36,028 bases of DNA from an uncultured Flavobacteriales bacterium (GTDB lineage: Bacteria; Bacteroidota; Bacteroidia; Flavobacteriales_D; Parvicellaceae): assembly GCA_947311095.1 (NCBI GenBank), contig CAMZKF010000178.1, positions 1 through 36,028 on the forward strand, given 5' to 3'. The notes beneath the pieces were generated by a model. The model saw nothing but the letters and a program-made list of their open reading frames with translations. It was not told the DNA's origin and searched no databases. A program made the position numbers and the translations under genes. Of this stretch, positions 8,501 through 17,100 are shown one piece after another (the first letter of the stretch is position 1; each line of letters opens with the position of its first letter).

Positions 8501-10291
8501 ATCGTTATCTGAATCTAAATCTGTATAATCTGGATTATCTGTTCCGTCGTTATTATAAGGATTTGTTCCTGCTCCTCCAAAACCATTTATATTATCGTAG
8601 TTGTTGTCTATCCCATCATTATCGGTGTCTTGTCCTGATGGAGCAAGATAACCTGTGGTAGATTGAGACTCCATATTATCTACTATTCCGTCATTGTCGG
8701 CATCAATATCTAAATAATTAGGATAAATATCATTATCAGAATTTGGTGGATTTAGTGGCGTTCCGTTATTATTTAAATCAACTAGATTAGAAAGTCCGTC
8801 ATTGTCGGAATCTGGAATTGAAGTTCCTGTCCCTGTTCCAATTTGACCATTGTTATCAGGGTCGGTTCCTCCTGCTTCTATAACGTCTGTAATTCCATCA
8901 TTGTCTGAATCTAAATCTAATACGTTAGGTAATCCATCGTGATCGGTATCTAGATTCGGTAAGTTTACACCTCCGTTGTCGGTATCTACTACATTTGCAA
9001 ATCCATCGTTGTCTCCATCCGACATCGTTAATGGATTTCCAGGTGTATTATAATCGACCTGCCCATCGTTGTTTAAATCGACTCCTCCTGCTTCTTCTAT
9101 ATCTGTAATCCCATCATTATCAGAATCTAAATCATATAAATCTTCTATTCCATCGTGATCGGTATCGGGAGTTGGTAATAATTGCCCTCCTTCCGATGCA
9201 TCGACTACATCTGCAAGACCATCTTCGTCTGCATCGGTGATTGTTCCTGCACCTATTATCCCATCTCCATCTGGGTCTGTACCTCCTGCTTCTATTACAT
9301 CGGCTATTCCATCGTTGTCTGAATCTAAATCTAAATAATCAGGTACTCCATCGTGGTCGGTATCGGTTGCATTAGTTGAAGGGTCGTTGTCATTATCGAG
9401 ATTCATATCTTCAAAAGAATCTAAAATCCCATCGTTATCATCGTCTGGGTCTAAATTATCTACAACACCGTCTAAATCGGAATCTAAAATACAATATGGT
9501 ACGGTCGCAAAATCTGAAACAACATAACTACCAAATGAATTACCAATAAAACTAGGATAAAAAGTTCCATTAACTAATGTTGGATTAAAAGAATAGAAAC
9601 CTGAGCCACTATTCATAAGTAAATTACCTGAACCGTTAGGATCAAAACATAAACTAGAACACGACCCTGCTATATTTGTTGTTCCTATTTCTGTAAATGT
9701 TAATGTATTTCCAGAAACTGTAAAACGATAAAAATGTTTTACTCCTGTAGCAAAACCAGAAGTCATTAAGTAACCAAAAGAAGCATTTACCATTACCAAA
9801 TCTCCTCCAATATAATCGTTAGGTGAAATTGGCGGAGGCGTAACAGCAGTAAGTGTTGCAACTGTAGCTGAAGAACCTGTAAAATCTAATCTTGCAAAAA
9901 AATTGTTTTTCAAATTAAATACATAAGAAACTTCACTATTAGGAACAAACGCCATTCTATTGTAGGCATCGTTTCCTGGATCGGGCATTCCTGTGTAATT
10001 AGTTTGAGCTCCATTTCCTGGATTATAAACATGCATGTTTGGCGATGCATTAGTCGTAATATCAATGGTTACTATTTCTCCTGTAACTCCATTTACTCCA
10101 ATGCTAGATGAAGAAAACGGCAAGGTATAGACAGTACTGGTTGTTGCTCCTGTTGTAGGATTAATTGTTACAACTTGATTGGTATTGTTATTAATGGCAT
10201 ATATTTCGCCACAGGAATATTGAGCATGAGAATAATTAATTGCTAAAAAACTAATCCCTAGTATTAAAACTCTGTTCCATTTTTTTGTCAT
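5531..10291 (-). CDS. Giant surface protein: thrombospondin type 3 calcium repeats plus gliding-motility-associated C-terminal domain
   Basis: I start this gene at the ATG at 10291, which is followed by a good signal peptide (MTKKWNRVLILGISFLAINY, then SHAQ). The longer frame to 10336 needs a GTG and adds 15 residues ahead of it. Residues about 24-265 form a propeller-like domain (GEIYAINNNTNQVVTINP). From about 268 to 1490 the protein is built of acidic DxDxDGxxD calcium-binding TSP3 repeats arranged in super-modules that each end in a DWRE sequence. The last ~95 residues are the CHU/gliding-motility C-terminal sorting domain (IPQAFSPNEDGRNDKFEI, NRWGNKVYE, WDGK, GTYFYILEV), which directs export through T9SS. 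It is probably a cell-surface or released adhesin or structural protein held in shape by calcium. Its substrate is unknown. Confidence 0.93.
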   Translation of the reverse strand: MTKKWNRVLILGISFLAINYSHAQYSCGEIYAINNNTNQVVTINPTTGATTSTVYTLPFSSSSIGVNGVTGEIVTIDITTNASPNMHVYNPGNGAQTNYTGMPDPGNDAYNRMAFVPNSEVSYVFNLKNNFFARLDFTGSSATVATLTAVTPPPISPNDYIGGDLVMVNASFGYLMTSGFATGVKHFYRFTVSGNTLTFTEIGTTNIAGSCSSLCFDPNGSGNLLMNSGSGFYSFNPTLVNGTFYPSFIGNSFGSYVVSDFATVPYCILDSDLDGVVDNLDPDDDNDGILDSFEDMNLDNDNDPSTNATDTDHDGVPDYLDLDSDNDGIADVIEAGGTDPDGDGIIGAGTITDADEDGLADVVDASEGGQLLPTPDTDHDGIEDLYDLDSDNDGITDIEEAGGVDLNNDGQVDYNTPGNPLTMSDGDNDGFANVVDTDNGGVNLPNLDTDHDGLPNVLDLDSDNDGITDVIEAGGTDPDNNGQIGTGTGTSIPDSDNDGLSNLVDLNNNGTPLNPPNSDNDIYPNYLDIDADNDGIVDNMESQSTTGYLAPSGQDTDNDGIDNNYDNINGFGGAGTNPYNNDGTDNPDYTDLDSDNDGDSDLLEGWDTNNNGTANTTPSGQDTDNDGIDNNFDNTFLNNSNGNSGVNASNGGSTPNIFPNLDNNGTSELDWREPLVIPNLPDNDPDGIADVNDPDDDNDGILDVDEDLNADGDFDPNTNPTDSDLDGIPNIFDLDSDNDGIADVVEASNPGTNPDPDGNGIIGVGATPTDTDNDGVPDLVDPNNGGTPLPNPNSDGDSFDNFLDIDADNDGIVDIIEAQTTTGYRAPTGVDNNQNGWDDSFEGNNVITPVNTDNTDSPDYIDFDSDNDGILDLLEGWDTNNNGTANVSPTGLDNDNDGLDNAYDNTPLTVGSSASGANETNNHSTPNTFPDWANNTTPERDWRESGLPIDNDNDDDGITNDLDPDDDNDGILDVDEDLNLDGDNDPNTNPTDSDLDGIPNIFDLDSDNDGISDVVEGSAPGSNPDPDGDGIIGTGIPADSDHDGLADLVDTDSNGFPLPLPNTDGLGGYNFLDIDSDNDGIVDVIEAQTTAGYHAPTGVDNNNNGWDDSYEGVNAITPTNTDNSDNPDYMDLDSDNDGDSDRLEGWDTNNNGTPNINFSGFDSDNDGLDNAYDNTNLTGATTTGANATNGYSTPNNFPDLDDATTPERDWREPNALPDNDHDGIDNVNDPDDDNDGILDVDEDDNLDNDNDPTTNPTDSDHDGIPNIFDLDSDNDGLADVIEAGGVDPDGDGVIGTGIPVDTDHDGVPDITDTYNSGQPVGEITNGTPLENPDTDHDGINNVNDIDADNDGIVDNIEAQPSDNYIAPSGNDVNQNGWDDIYEGTNTIDPVNTDGEDNPDYTDLDSDNDGDLDALEGWDTDNDGVADTTPIGIDSDNDGLDDAYDRIGLNGLTGTSGVNATNGGTTPSSFPNLDVDTTDELDWREIGGGAIDLTIPQAFSPNEDGRNDKFEILELPNYPKNTMVIMNRWGNKVYETEKYHENPWDGKNSFGITTGSEDLPTGTYFYILEVEMNEKTEIFKGYIYLSE
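5835..9500 (-). repeat. Tandem coding super-repeat of about 810 bp in the giant protein gene
   Basis: The sequence encoding the DWRE motif recurs near 5840, 6658, 7462 and 8274, giving periods of about 818, 804 and 812 bases. Between these points the same order of motifs returns: DPDDDNDGILDVDED, PTDSDLDGIPNIFDLDSDNDG, DIDADNDGIVD.IEAQ, GWDD..EG, PDY.D.DSDNDG and GWDTNNNGT. The module nearest the N-terminus is longer (about 1.2 kb) and carries extra TSP3 units. Confidence 0.85.
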
Positions 10292-10494
10292 ACTTAAATT
10301 ATTTAATAAGACGACAAAAGTGCTCTTTTTTTTCACATCAACAAATGATTTTCATCTGATTTCTATTTATTTTAACAAAAAAATAAGAAAAAAAACTAAA
10401 CTTAACTACCTCGACAACAGTAGTAAACCCTACTTCCAACAAACAAAATAAAGTTTTAAATAGATAAACAAAATAAAGACTAAGCTTTATTAAA

Positions 10495-11940
10495 CTATTT
10501 GTTAAATATAACAAAAAACGATGTCCCTAAACCTGTTTTTGTCTCAAAATACACTTCTCCGTGATGTATTTCTATAATTTGCTTGACCATTGCCAACCCT
10601 AATCCTGTGCCTGTCGATTTTGTGGTGAAATTTGGTACAAATATTTTTTGAGATAACTTGTCTGGTATTCCTATTCCGTTATCTTTTATTTCTATTTTGA
10701 ATTGATGCATTGTTTGTCTTACAATCACTTCTATTCTTCCTGCTACATCATCAGGTATTGCTTGTATCGCATTTTTGATTAAATTATTAAACACACGTGT
10801 CAACTGCTCTGCATCTCCATGAATAAAAGCTTCTCTTATATTTTTATGGAAGAAAAAAATTGAAACATTTTGAGTTTCTTTGAATAGTTCTATTGTACTC
10901 GAAATAATTTTAATCAATTCTATTTCCTGCATTTTGGCTTTAGGCATTTTTGCGAAATTAGAAAACTCATTGGCGATGGAAGTTAAAGTATCGATTTGCT
11001 GTACCATTTTTTCTGAAAACCGAGATAATTTTTCTTTATAATTTGGGTCGTCGGGCAATAAAGCTCTTTCTAAATGTTGTACACTTAACTTCATTGGAGT
11101 TAGTGGATTTTTTATTTCATGAGCCACTTGCTTTGCCATTTCACGCCAAGCTAATTCTCTCTCGTTTTTCGCTAATTTTTTTGCACTTTCTTCCAATTGA
11201 GAAATCATGTTATTGTATTCATTTACAAGCATTCCTATTTCATCGTTGGCTTTCCATTCTAAAGGTGTGTTTTTTTTGTCAATGCTTACTGCTCGCATTT
11301 TATCGGCTATTATATGCATGGATTTGGTAATATAATTGGATAAGAAAAAAGCAATAAGACTTGCTCCTATCAATAAGAATATAAAAACTTTTATAAGTGT
11401 TTTCATAAATAGTGCAAAATCATCTTTTACAGGCATTTCTTTTGTGTTGTAAGGGATATTTACAATTGCAATTTTATTACCTTTATCATCGTATATATAA
11501 GAATAAGATGAAATTTTATTTTTACCTTCTTCAAATACTTTAGGTTCTTTAGCGTTTTGTATTTTCTTTAGAATTGGTGCAGGTATTTTCTTTTCGAAAT
11601 AATTAGGGTCATCGTAATCGAAATTACTTGCCATAAGTATTTCTCCTTTGGTATTAAATACATTTAAAATAACATGATTGACATCTGCCAATTCTTTTAT
11701 TTTTTTTTCAAATTCTCGACTCACTACGTCTGTGTTTTCGGCAACAGAAAAATCTTGTAAGAAATATTTTAACGATACTATAATTGTATTTTCTTTTCTT
11801 TCTAACCTTCCTAAATGGTATGCTTCGTTTTGTATTTTGAAAAAATAGGCAGTTGTTGTACCTATAATAATTAAAGATATAACTATTAAAGCCAACATGG
11901 AGATATAGATTCTAAATCTTAAATTTGGTTTTATATTCAT
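10495..11940 (-). CDS. Membrane sensor histidine kinase, NtrY-like
   Basis: The 481-residue protein has transmembrane helices at about 9-31 and 185-208, with a ~150-residue extracytoplasmic sensor domain between them. A HAMP linker follows (about 205-260). The H-box is HEIKNPLTPMKLSVQHLE, with phosphoacceptor His near 274. The ATPase domain has an N-box (NNLIKNAIQ, near 387), G1 (DNGIGIP, near 419) and G2 (GTGLGLAMVKQI, near 446). All catalytic motifs look intact. The PLTPMKLS H-box context is that of the NtrY group. No response regulator is encoded nearby, so it is an orphan in this window. Copy B of the structured repeat lies directly upstream, between this gene and the AAA gene. Confidence 0.9.
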   Translation of the reverse strand: MNIKPNLRFRIYISMLALIVISLIIIGTTTAYFFKIQNEAYHLGRLERKENTIIVSLKYFLQDFSVAENTDVVSREFEKKIKELADVNHVILNVFNTKGEILMASNFDYDDPNYFEKKIPAPILKKIQNAKEPKVFEEGKNKISSYSYIYDDKGNKIAIVNIPYNTKEMPVKDDFALFMKTLIKVFIFLLIGASLIAFFLSNYITKSMHIIADKMRAVSIDKKNTPLEWKANDEIGMLVNEYNNMISQLEESAKKLAKNERELAWREMAKQVAHEIKNPLTPMKLSVQHLERALLPDDPNYKEKLSRFSEKMVQQIDTLTSIANEFSNFAKMPKAKMQEIELIKIISSTIELFKETQNVSIFFFHKNIREAFIHGDAEQLTRVFNNLIKNAIQAIPDDVAGRIEVIVRQTMHQFKIEIKDNGIGIPDKLSQKIFVPNFTTKSTGTGLGLAMVKQIIEIHHGEVYFETKTGLGTSFFVIFNK

Positions 11941-11965
11941 TTTATTTTCTTTAATTGTTTTTCTT

Positions 11966-12114
11966 GCGTTAGAGATAGAAACGTTAGCTTTTTGTGTTTT
12001 TTATTAGTTATACTTTGCTAAAAAGAGCGATTTTATGAGCTCCTTTTTGGCTTAGTATAACTTATGAAAAAAACAAAAACTACAAGTGGATAGCTCGTCC
12101 GATTCGGAACGCCC
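11966..12114 (+). repeat. Structured intergenic element, copy B
   Basis: The ends are GCGTTAGAG and GGAACGCCC, pairing GCGTT (11966-11970) with AACGC (12108-12112). The second stem and the apical hairpin match copy A in position. The apical stem begins GTTATACT and closes AGTATAAC, where copy A has TTAATCT and AGATTAA, so both sides changed together. The element fills almost all of the gap between the AAA gene stop (12118) and the histidine kinase start (11940). Confidence 0.87.
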
Positions 12115-12117
12115 TTC

Positions 12118-15100
12118 TTATGTTTCTGGATTATCTAAGTTACTAATTACTCCTGCTATCCCTTTCAGCCCTTGGGTTATTTCTTCCATTTGCAACAAAA
12201 CCTGTGCCGTTTGATTGTTTTCTCCTAACCCTTTCATTTTTTGGGCTTTTTGGTATTTTTCTTTTATTTCTTGCCAACGTTTGGCTTCTTGTTCGGACAA
12301 AATTCCTTGCAATTCTTTAAATTTTAGCATGTTTGCTTCTGCTCCTGTGGTAAGGGTTTGAGATTCGTTTTCGTAATGCGATAGAATGATTGTTTGCAGT
12401 TCTTTTTTGTTCATAATGGGAACGAGTTTTTCTACAATTTTATTCATATCTCTATACGAACCTTGCAATTTGAATTGAGGTTCGGTTCGGTATTTTTCGT
12501 CCTGCCCTGCTGAATGAATGTATTGAGCATTTACCTTTGTTAGGGTGTTTCGAACAACTAATACTTTCTCAAGAAGTGCGACGTATTCGTTTATTTCTTG
12601 TCCCGAATGATTGGCTTCAAATTCAACTCCTTCTTGACTTCCTGTTTCGGCAATTTTTATCATGCTGTAAACGTCTTTAAAACTTTTTCCTACCAAGCGT
12701 TGAAGTACTGAATTAGAGGTTAAACTATTTTCGATATAGCTCAATTCAAAAACGTCTTCTTTACCCCCTGTAATGTCTCCAAGGTTGTAAATATCGGCTC
12801 GATTGGAAAGCATATCGGGAATTTGAAATTTATCGCCACTTTCGGTATAGGGGTTTCCCGCCATTACAATTGCTACTTTTCTACCTCTCAAATCGTAGGT
12901 TTTACTTTTCCCTTTGTAAACGCCTTCTATTTTTCGTTGTGCATCGCAAAGTGAAATGAATTTTTGTAACAATTCTGGATTGCAATGTTGAATATCGTCT
13001 AAGTAAATCATTACATTGTCGCCCATTTCGAAAGCGAGATTCAATTTTTCTATTTCTTCTCTAGCACTGGCATTTGGAGCTTCGGAAGGATCTAACGAAG
13101 TAACGTGATGTCCGATTGTAGGTCCGTTTATTTTCATAAAAACCAACCCCAAACGATTGGCAATGTATTCCATGAGGGTTGTTTTTCCATAACCTGGAGG
13201 AGAAATAAGCAACAAAAGCCCCATTAAATCAGTTCGTTTATTTTCACCTGCTGTCCCCATTTGCTTGGCTAAATTGTTTCCGATTAATGGAAAATAAACC
13301 TCATCGATTAGCTTATTACGAACAAACGAAGTCATTACTTTTGCTTGAAACTCGTTTAACCTCAATTCTTCTTTAAAGGAATGAATAATTTGTTTTTTTA
13401 GCTTTTGGTAAGCTGTAAATTCGGGTACGTTTATGTCTGAAAATGCTTTTAATTCCTTAATGAATTTATTGTAATCAAAGGTATATTTACCTTCTATTTT
13501 TGGGTGGTTTCCTGCAAACTTTTCGATTAACTGACTAGTTTTTACTTTTATAACCTTAGGTTTTTCTTTTGTTGAGCTAATGATTGAAACTGCAAGTTCT
13601 GCTACAAATGGTTTTAAGTGTCTATTTTGATTGTTTGATTCTAAAAATGAATTGAGCCAATTCTGCATTAATAAGACTTGTGAAACAGCATTATCTTCTA
13701 ATGAAATAAGTGAATCTTTAAATATTTTTTGTCCTTTTACTTTTACTAAATAATTATTGAAACTATCATAAAGTTCAATAGCTTCTTGACTTAATATAAA
13801 TTGATTGTCTCGACTTACTTCTTTAAACAAATAGCTTGCAACTTGCGTTATGCTAGCGTTTGAATACAATTTTGTAGTTGTAATAAAGTTTTTTACCTCT
13901 AGTTCTAAATTACTTTTAATTTGGTTGAACTCGCTTGTTTCTGGAAACAGTTTTAATATAATTCCCGATGCTTTTAGTTGTGCATTTAATTCTTCTTTTC
14001 TTTCTAATGGAATGTATTTTTCCCAAAAGAATTTGGCACAAGCTCTATCTAAACTATTGTAAATTAGCAAATCGGCGTGTTTAGCGATTGTTAAAGCTGT
14101 TTTTAAAATCTTGTGCGCATCTACATCGTGTATTCCTTTTGCATAAGCTTCTTCGTATTTATTGGTCATAAATTGTTGAATAAACTTCAACTGCTCTTTG
14201 TCTGTTAGGTTTAAGAACTGACTATTAGACATTGGTTCTTTTTGAGCTAACTGTTGCATTATTTGATATGCCAAATACTCGGAACGGTAAATAAATTTGT
14301 TTTCGGAAACATAAGTTTGATTCCAGACACTTCTTGTTTTTAGAAAAGAGGGGTTGGTGATTGGTTCAAAATAGTTTGTCCCTGTGAGGTGAAAATACAT
14401 CTCTTCATTCTTTAGAACAATGGTTAAATCCAATGGTTGGGTATTGACCAAAAATTGATGTTTCCCCATTTTTATAATGTCTTTACCTCCAACAAACAAC
14501 TCTGTTTTGTCTTTTAGTTGACGAAGCGCATCTTCTTTTAAGGTTTTGAATTTACTTTGAATGTTATCTGCCTTTACTACATCTTTTAAATCGATTAATT
14601 GACTAACTAAATCACGGATTTTTTCGACCATAATATCCGAAGCCAAATACCCATTGATTTCTACGGGTGTTTCAAAACTAGAAACTCTATTTTTAATTCC
14701 TTTTAAGATTCGCTCTGCCGATTGATAAAGAGTATTTGCTCGTTTGTTTCTTTTTTCAATCAAGGCTATTTTCTTCGATTCAAAGGCATTGTATATTTCT
14801 TCTCTTTTTTCGATTATTAAAGCAATGTACTCATCAAATTCGGCAAATTTACCTTCCAACTCCTCTAACTGAACCATTAGTTTAGTTAAGTACTCATCAC
14901 ATTTTTCTGGAGATTCTGAAACGTCTAAATAGTTGACTATACTTTGGCTAATTAGTTTGATTTGACTATTAAACTCCGCTTGACCTTCTTTACTTAATAA
15001 TGCTTTTCTTTTCTTTTTTAATGCCGAGTTAATTTGGTTAAACTGAGCGTAAATATCAGAAATAGCATCTATAATTTTGGTGGTTTGTGTTGCGTCTTCT

Positions 15101-17007
15101 ATTTTTAAATTACTTACTATTTCGATTAGTAATTCTAACTCAGAAGAAACCGTCTTTACTTTTTCTTCCAATTCATTTGCCTCTACAACTTTCGTTAAAT
15201 CGTCAATCGAAGTATTTAAATCTTTTACTTTTTGAATGTAAGGAGATAATGCTTTATCGTCCAATAAAAACTGAACGCATCGTTGAGAAATAGACTCTTG
15301 ATTGTCGGCTATTTTTTGATCTAATTCTTTTACCAATTCTAAATCGATGTAACGCAACTCCTTGAGTTGAATTATACGCCCTCTCACCCCTCTAATTTCG
15401 CCAAGTACTTCAACAAAGTGATCGATTAAATCAAAATTCTTAATCTTTATTGAGCGTAACAATAGTGTTACTATTTCTTGTGTCTTTTCGGTTTCTTCTC
15501 GGGTGTGTTGCTTTATTTTTACAACCTTATCGAACTCATCAATTGCCGATATTGCCGATTCTTTTATTGCAATTAAAGGTTTGTGCAAACTGGTTACGTC
15601 TAATTTATTAACCCAATGATAAGTATCTAAAACATCGTTAGTTTCTCTAACAATATCGTGGTAAAGGTTTGCGTAAGAATCTTCCTTATTGATTAATCGA
15701 ATGACCTCGTTACATTCTGACATTGCTTTTACAATATCTTTGTTTCCGATTTTTTGTAATTCGGAATCGTTTTTTTGTTCTGGTTGAAAACTATGATCTA
15801 AAAAAGGAGTTTGCCAAATTTGAATGGCGTGGTGTTTCTTTTGTTCTTCTTCACTTTTGAAAAAACACATTTCTCCATTCTCAAAAATAGAATATCCGTT
15901 ACAAATGATTGGAATATCGACTTGTTGTTCTATAATATTGTAACTCAATAAAATGTAAGTCCCTGAAATTTCGTTGTAAAAAACATAGAGATAGTCTTCT
16001 CCATTTGGTGACGAAATACGTCTTTCAAACACCATGTTTTCTAACTGATTATCAAACAATTTATACTCGCCAGATTGCAAATAATAACCTTTTGAAAAAA
16101 TAAGACCATGATTTTCCGGTAAAAGTACTCCTGATTTTTCTAAAGCATCTATACGGGTAGCTGTTTTTATTTTGTTATTGTAAACAATGTATCGATAATC
16201 ATTTTCTTGGTAAGGTAATATTTTTAATACAACTAAATTTCCTATAACGGCATAATATATAGTGGCATCATCTAGGGTTTGATCTTTATTTTCTACGGAT
16301 TCAGCATAAATCCCTTTACCCGTCTTAGTATTGTCTTCTATTTTTATTGTTAAATCTCCTCCTACTGTTTCTACAGAAACAATATCTTCGATAGAGATAT
16401 GAGGATGTTCACCACTTACATGTTGGTCTCTTGTTGTTTTTATCCAAGTAAATTCGTGTTGAGCAGGCGATTTTATTTCGTGTTCGGAACGGTTATCTAC
16501 ATAGGTTAGCTTATTATCTTTTAACCCCCATTTAAATGCTTTGGTATCGGAAATGGATTTTCCTATTTGAAAAACAAAAAACAAAAAAGGACCTTGCTTT
16601 ACAAACTTTATAAATTTAGCGTCTTTGTAATATTTATATAAATCACTAAAATCTTTATTAAAGTTTTCGCTGTGAATTAAGTCGTAATTGACGGGTTTAA
16701 AATTGTGGTTTTCGTATTTGTAAACACTAAAGACATCGCTTATATTCACTTCAGTACGAAGACCAATATGAACGTTGTAACCAAAAATAAACTGTTCTCC
16801 AACAGGAATAATATCTCGAGGAAGACAATTGTTTTCGGTTGTTATACGTTCGGTTGTAAGTAAAGTAGTTTCTATTGCTCCAAAAACATCTTTTCGTTCT
16901 TCATTTAAAACAGATAGTTTTTCTTGCAGTTCTTTACCATACTGAGATAATCGACTTTTTATAATTTCGTATGTTCCTCCTTCTAATTGTACCTCTTCGT
17001 CTGCCAT
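12118..17007 (-). CDS. Large AAA ATPase of the 'DNA repair ATPase' (DUF3686) family
   Basis: The 1629-residue protein opens with the family signature LEGGTYEIIKSRL, RITTENNCLPRD and FIFGYNVHIGL. Residues about 50-400 look like a beta-rich, propeller-like domain, and about 440-860 is strongly helical and charged, probably coiled coil. The C-terminal part is an AAA module: Walker A PPGYGKTTL near 1270, Walker B MIYLDDIQ near 1336, a sensor-like VAIVMAGNPY near 1376, and a conserved Arg in LSNRADIYNL near 1400. The family name is historical; experimental function is not established as far as I know. No signal peptide is present, so it is cytoplasmic. A promoter-like TAAATTTG lies about 20 bases upstream. 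It appears to be monocistronic or to read into the histidine kinase gene through copy B. Confidence 0.87.
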   Translation of the reverse strand: MADEEVQLEGGTYEIIKSRLSQYGKELQEKLSVLNEERKDVFGAIETTLLTTERITTENNCLPRDIIPVGEQFIFGYNVHIGLRTEVNISDVFSVYKYENHNFKPVNYDLIHSENFNKDFSDLYKYYKDAKFIKFVKQGPFLFFVFQIGKSISDTKAFKWGLKDNKLTYVDNRSEHEIKSPAQHEFTWIKTTRDQHVSGEHPHISIEDIVSVETVGGDLTIKIEDNTKTGKGIYAESVENKDQTLDDATIYYAVIGNLVVLKILPYQENDYRYIVYNNKIKTATRIDALEKSGVLLPENHGLIFSKGYYLQSGEYKLFDNQLENMVFERRISSPNGEDYLYVFYNEISGTYILLSYNIIEQQVDIPIICNGYSIFENGEMCFFKSEEEQKKHHAIQIWQTPFLDHSFQPEQKNDSELQKIGNKDIVKAMSECNEVIRLINKEDSYANLYHDIVRETNDVLDTYHWVNKLDVTSLHKPLIAIKESAISAIDEFDKVVKIKQHTREETEKTQEIVTLLLRSIKIKNFDLIDHFVEVLGEIRGVRGRIIQLKELRYIDLELVKELDQKIADNQESISQRCVQFLLDDKALSPYIQKVKDLNTSIDDLTKVVEANELEEKVKTVSSELELLIEIVSNLKIEDATQTTKIIDAISDIYAQFNQINSALKKKRKALLSKEGQAEFNSQIKLISQSIVNYLDVSESPEKCDEYLTKLMVQLEELEGKFAEFDEYIALIIEKREEIYNAFESKKIALIEKRNKRANTLYQSAERILKGIKNRVSSFETPVEINGYLASDIMVEKIRDLVSQLIDLKDVVKADNIQSKFKTLKEDALRQLKDKTELFVGGKDIIKMGKHQFLVNTQPLDLTIVLKNEEMYFHLTGTNYFEPITNPSFLKTRSVWNQTYVSENKFIYRSEYLAYQIMQQLAQKEPMSNSQFLNLTDKEQLKFIQQFMTNKYEEAYAKGIHDVDAHKILKTALTIAKHADLLIYNSLDRACAKFFWEKYIPLERKEELNAQLKASGIILKLFPETSEFNQIKSNLELEVKNFITTTKLYSNASITQVASYLFKEVSRDNQFILSQEAIELYDSFNNYLVKVKGQKIFKDSLISLEDNAVSQVLLMQNWLNSFLESNNQNRHLKPFVAELAVSIISSTKEKPKVIKVKTSQLIEKFAGNHPKIEGKYTFDYNKFIKELKAFSDINVPEFTAYQKLKKQIIHSFKEELRLNEFQAKVMTSFVRNKLIDEVYFPLIGNNLAKQMGTAGENKRTDLMGLLLLISPPGYGKTTLMEYIANRLGLVFMKINGPTIGHHVTSLDPSEAPNASAREEIEKLNLAFEMGDNVMIYLDDIQHCNPELLQKFISLCDAQRKIEGVYKGKSKTYDLRGRKVAIVMAGNPYTESGDKFQIPDMLSNRADIYNLGDITGGKEDVFELSYIENSLTSNSVLQRLVGKSFKDVYSMIKIAETGSQEGVEFEANHSGQEINEYVALLEKVLVVRNTLTKVNAQYIHSAGQDEKYRTEPQFKLQGSYRDMNKIVEKLVPIMNKKELQTIILSHYENESQTLTTGAEANMLKFKELQGILSEQEAKRWQEIKEKYQKAQKMKGLGENNQTAQVLLQMEEITQGLKGIAGVISNLDNPET

Positions 17008-17026
17008 TTTAGTTGTTATTTGTAGT

Positions 17027-17034
17027 CAAATTTA
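17027..17034 (-). promoter_or_regulatory. Possible -7 element for the AAA ATPase gene
   Basis: TAAATTTG on the minus strand matches the Bacteroidota TAnnTTTG box. It would give a leader of roughly 10-15 bases before the ATG at 17007. No good -33 TTTG is seen at the right spacing. Confidence 0.45.
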
Positions 17035-17088
17035 CTCTTTTTTTAGTTTTATCAGCTTGTGACACTATAAGATTCTTTATAAAATTAT

Positions 17089-17096
17089 TAACTTTG
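17089..17096 (+). promoter_or_regulatory. Possible -7 element almost touching the 17101 start
   Basis: TAACTTTG matches TAnnTTTG and ends 4 bases before the ATG at 17101. If used, the transcript would start at or next to the start codon, giving a leaderless mRNA. No convincing -33 box is seen. Confidence 0.4.
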
Positions 17097-17100
17097 CGAT

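Noticed and set aside
7269-8661. Long plus-strand frames rich in Ser, Pro and Leu opposite the giant gene
   Set aside because: They are antisense images of the Asp/Gly-rich calcium repeats, whose codons read as Ser/Pro/Leu on the other strand.
5835-9500. Regular short repeats that might be taken for a CRISPR array
   Set aside because: The repeats keep the reading frame and encode DxDxDGxxD motifs; there are no constant direct repeats with unique spacers and no cas genes.
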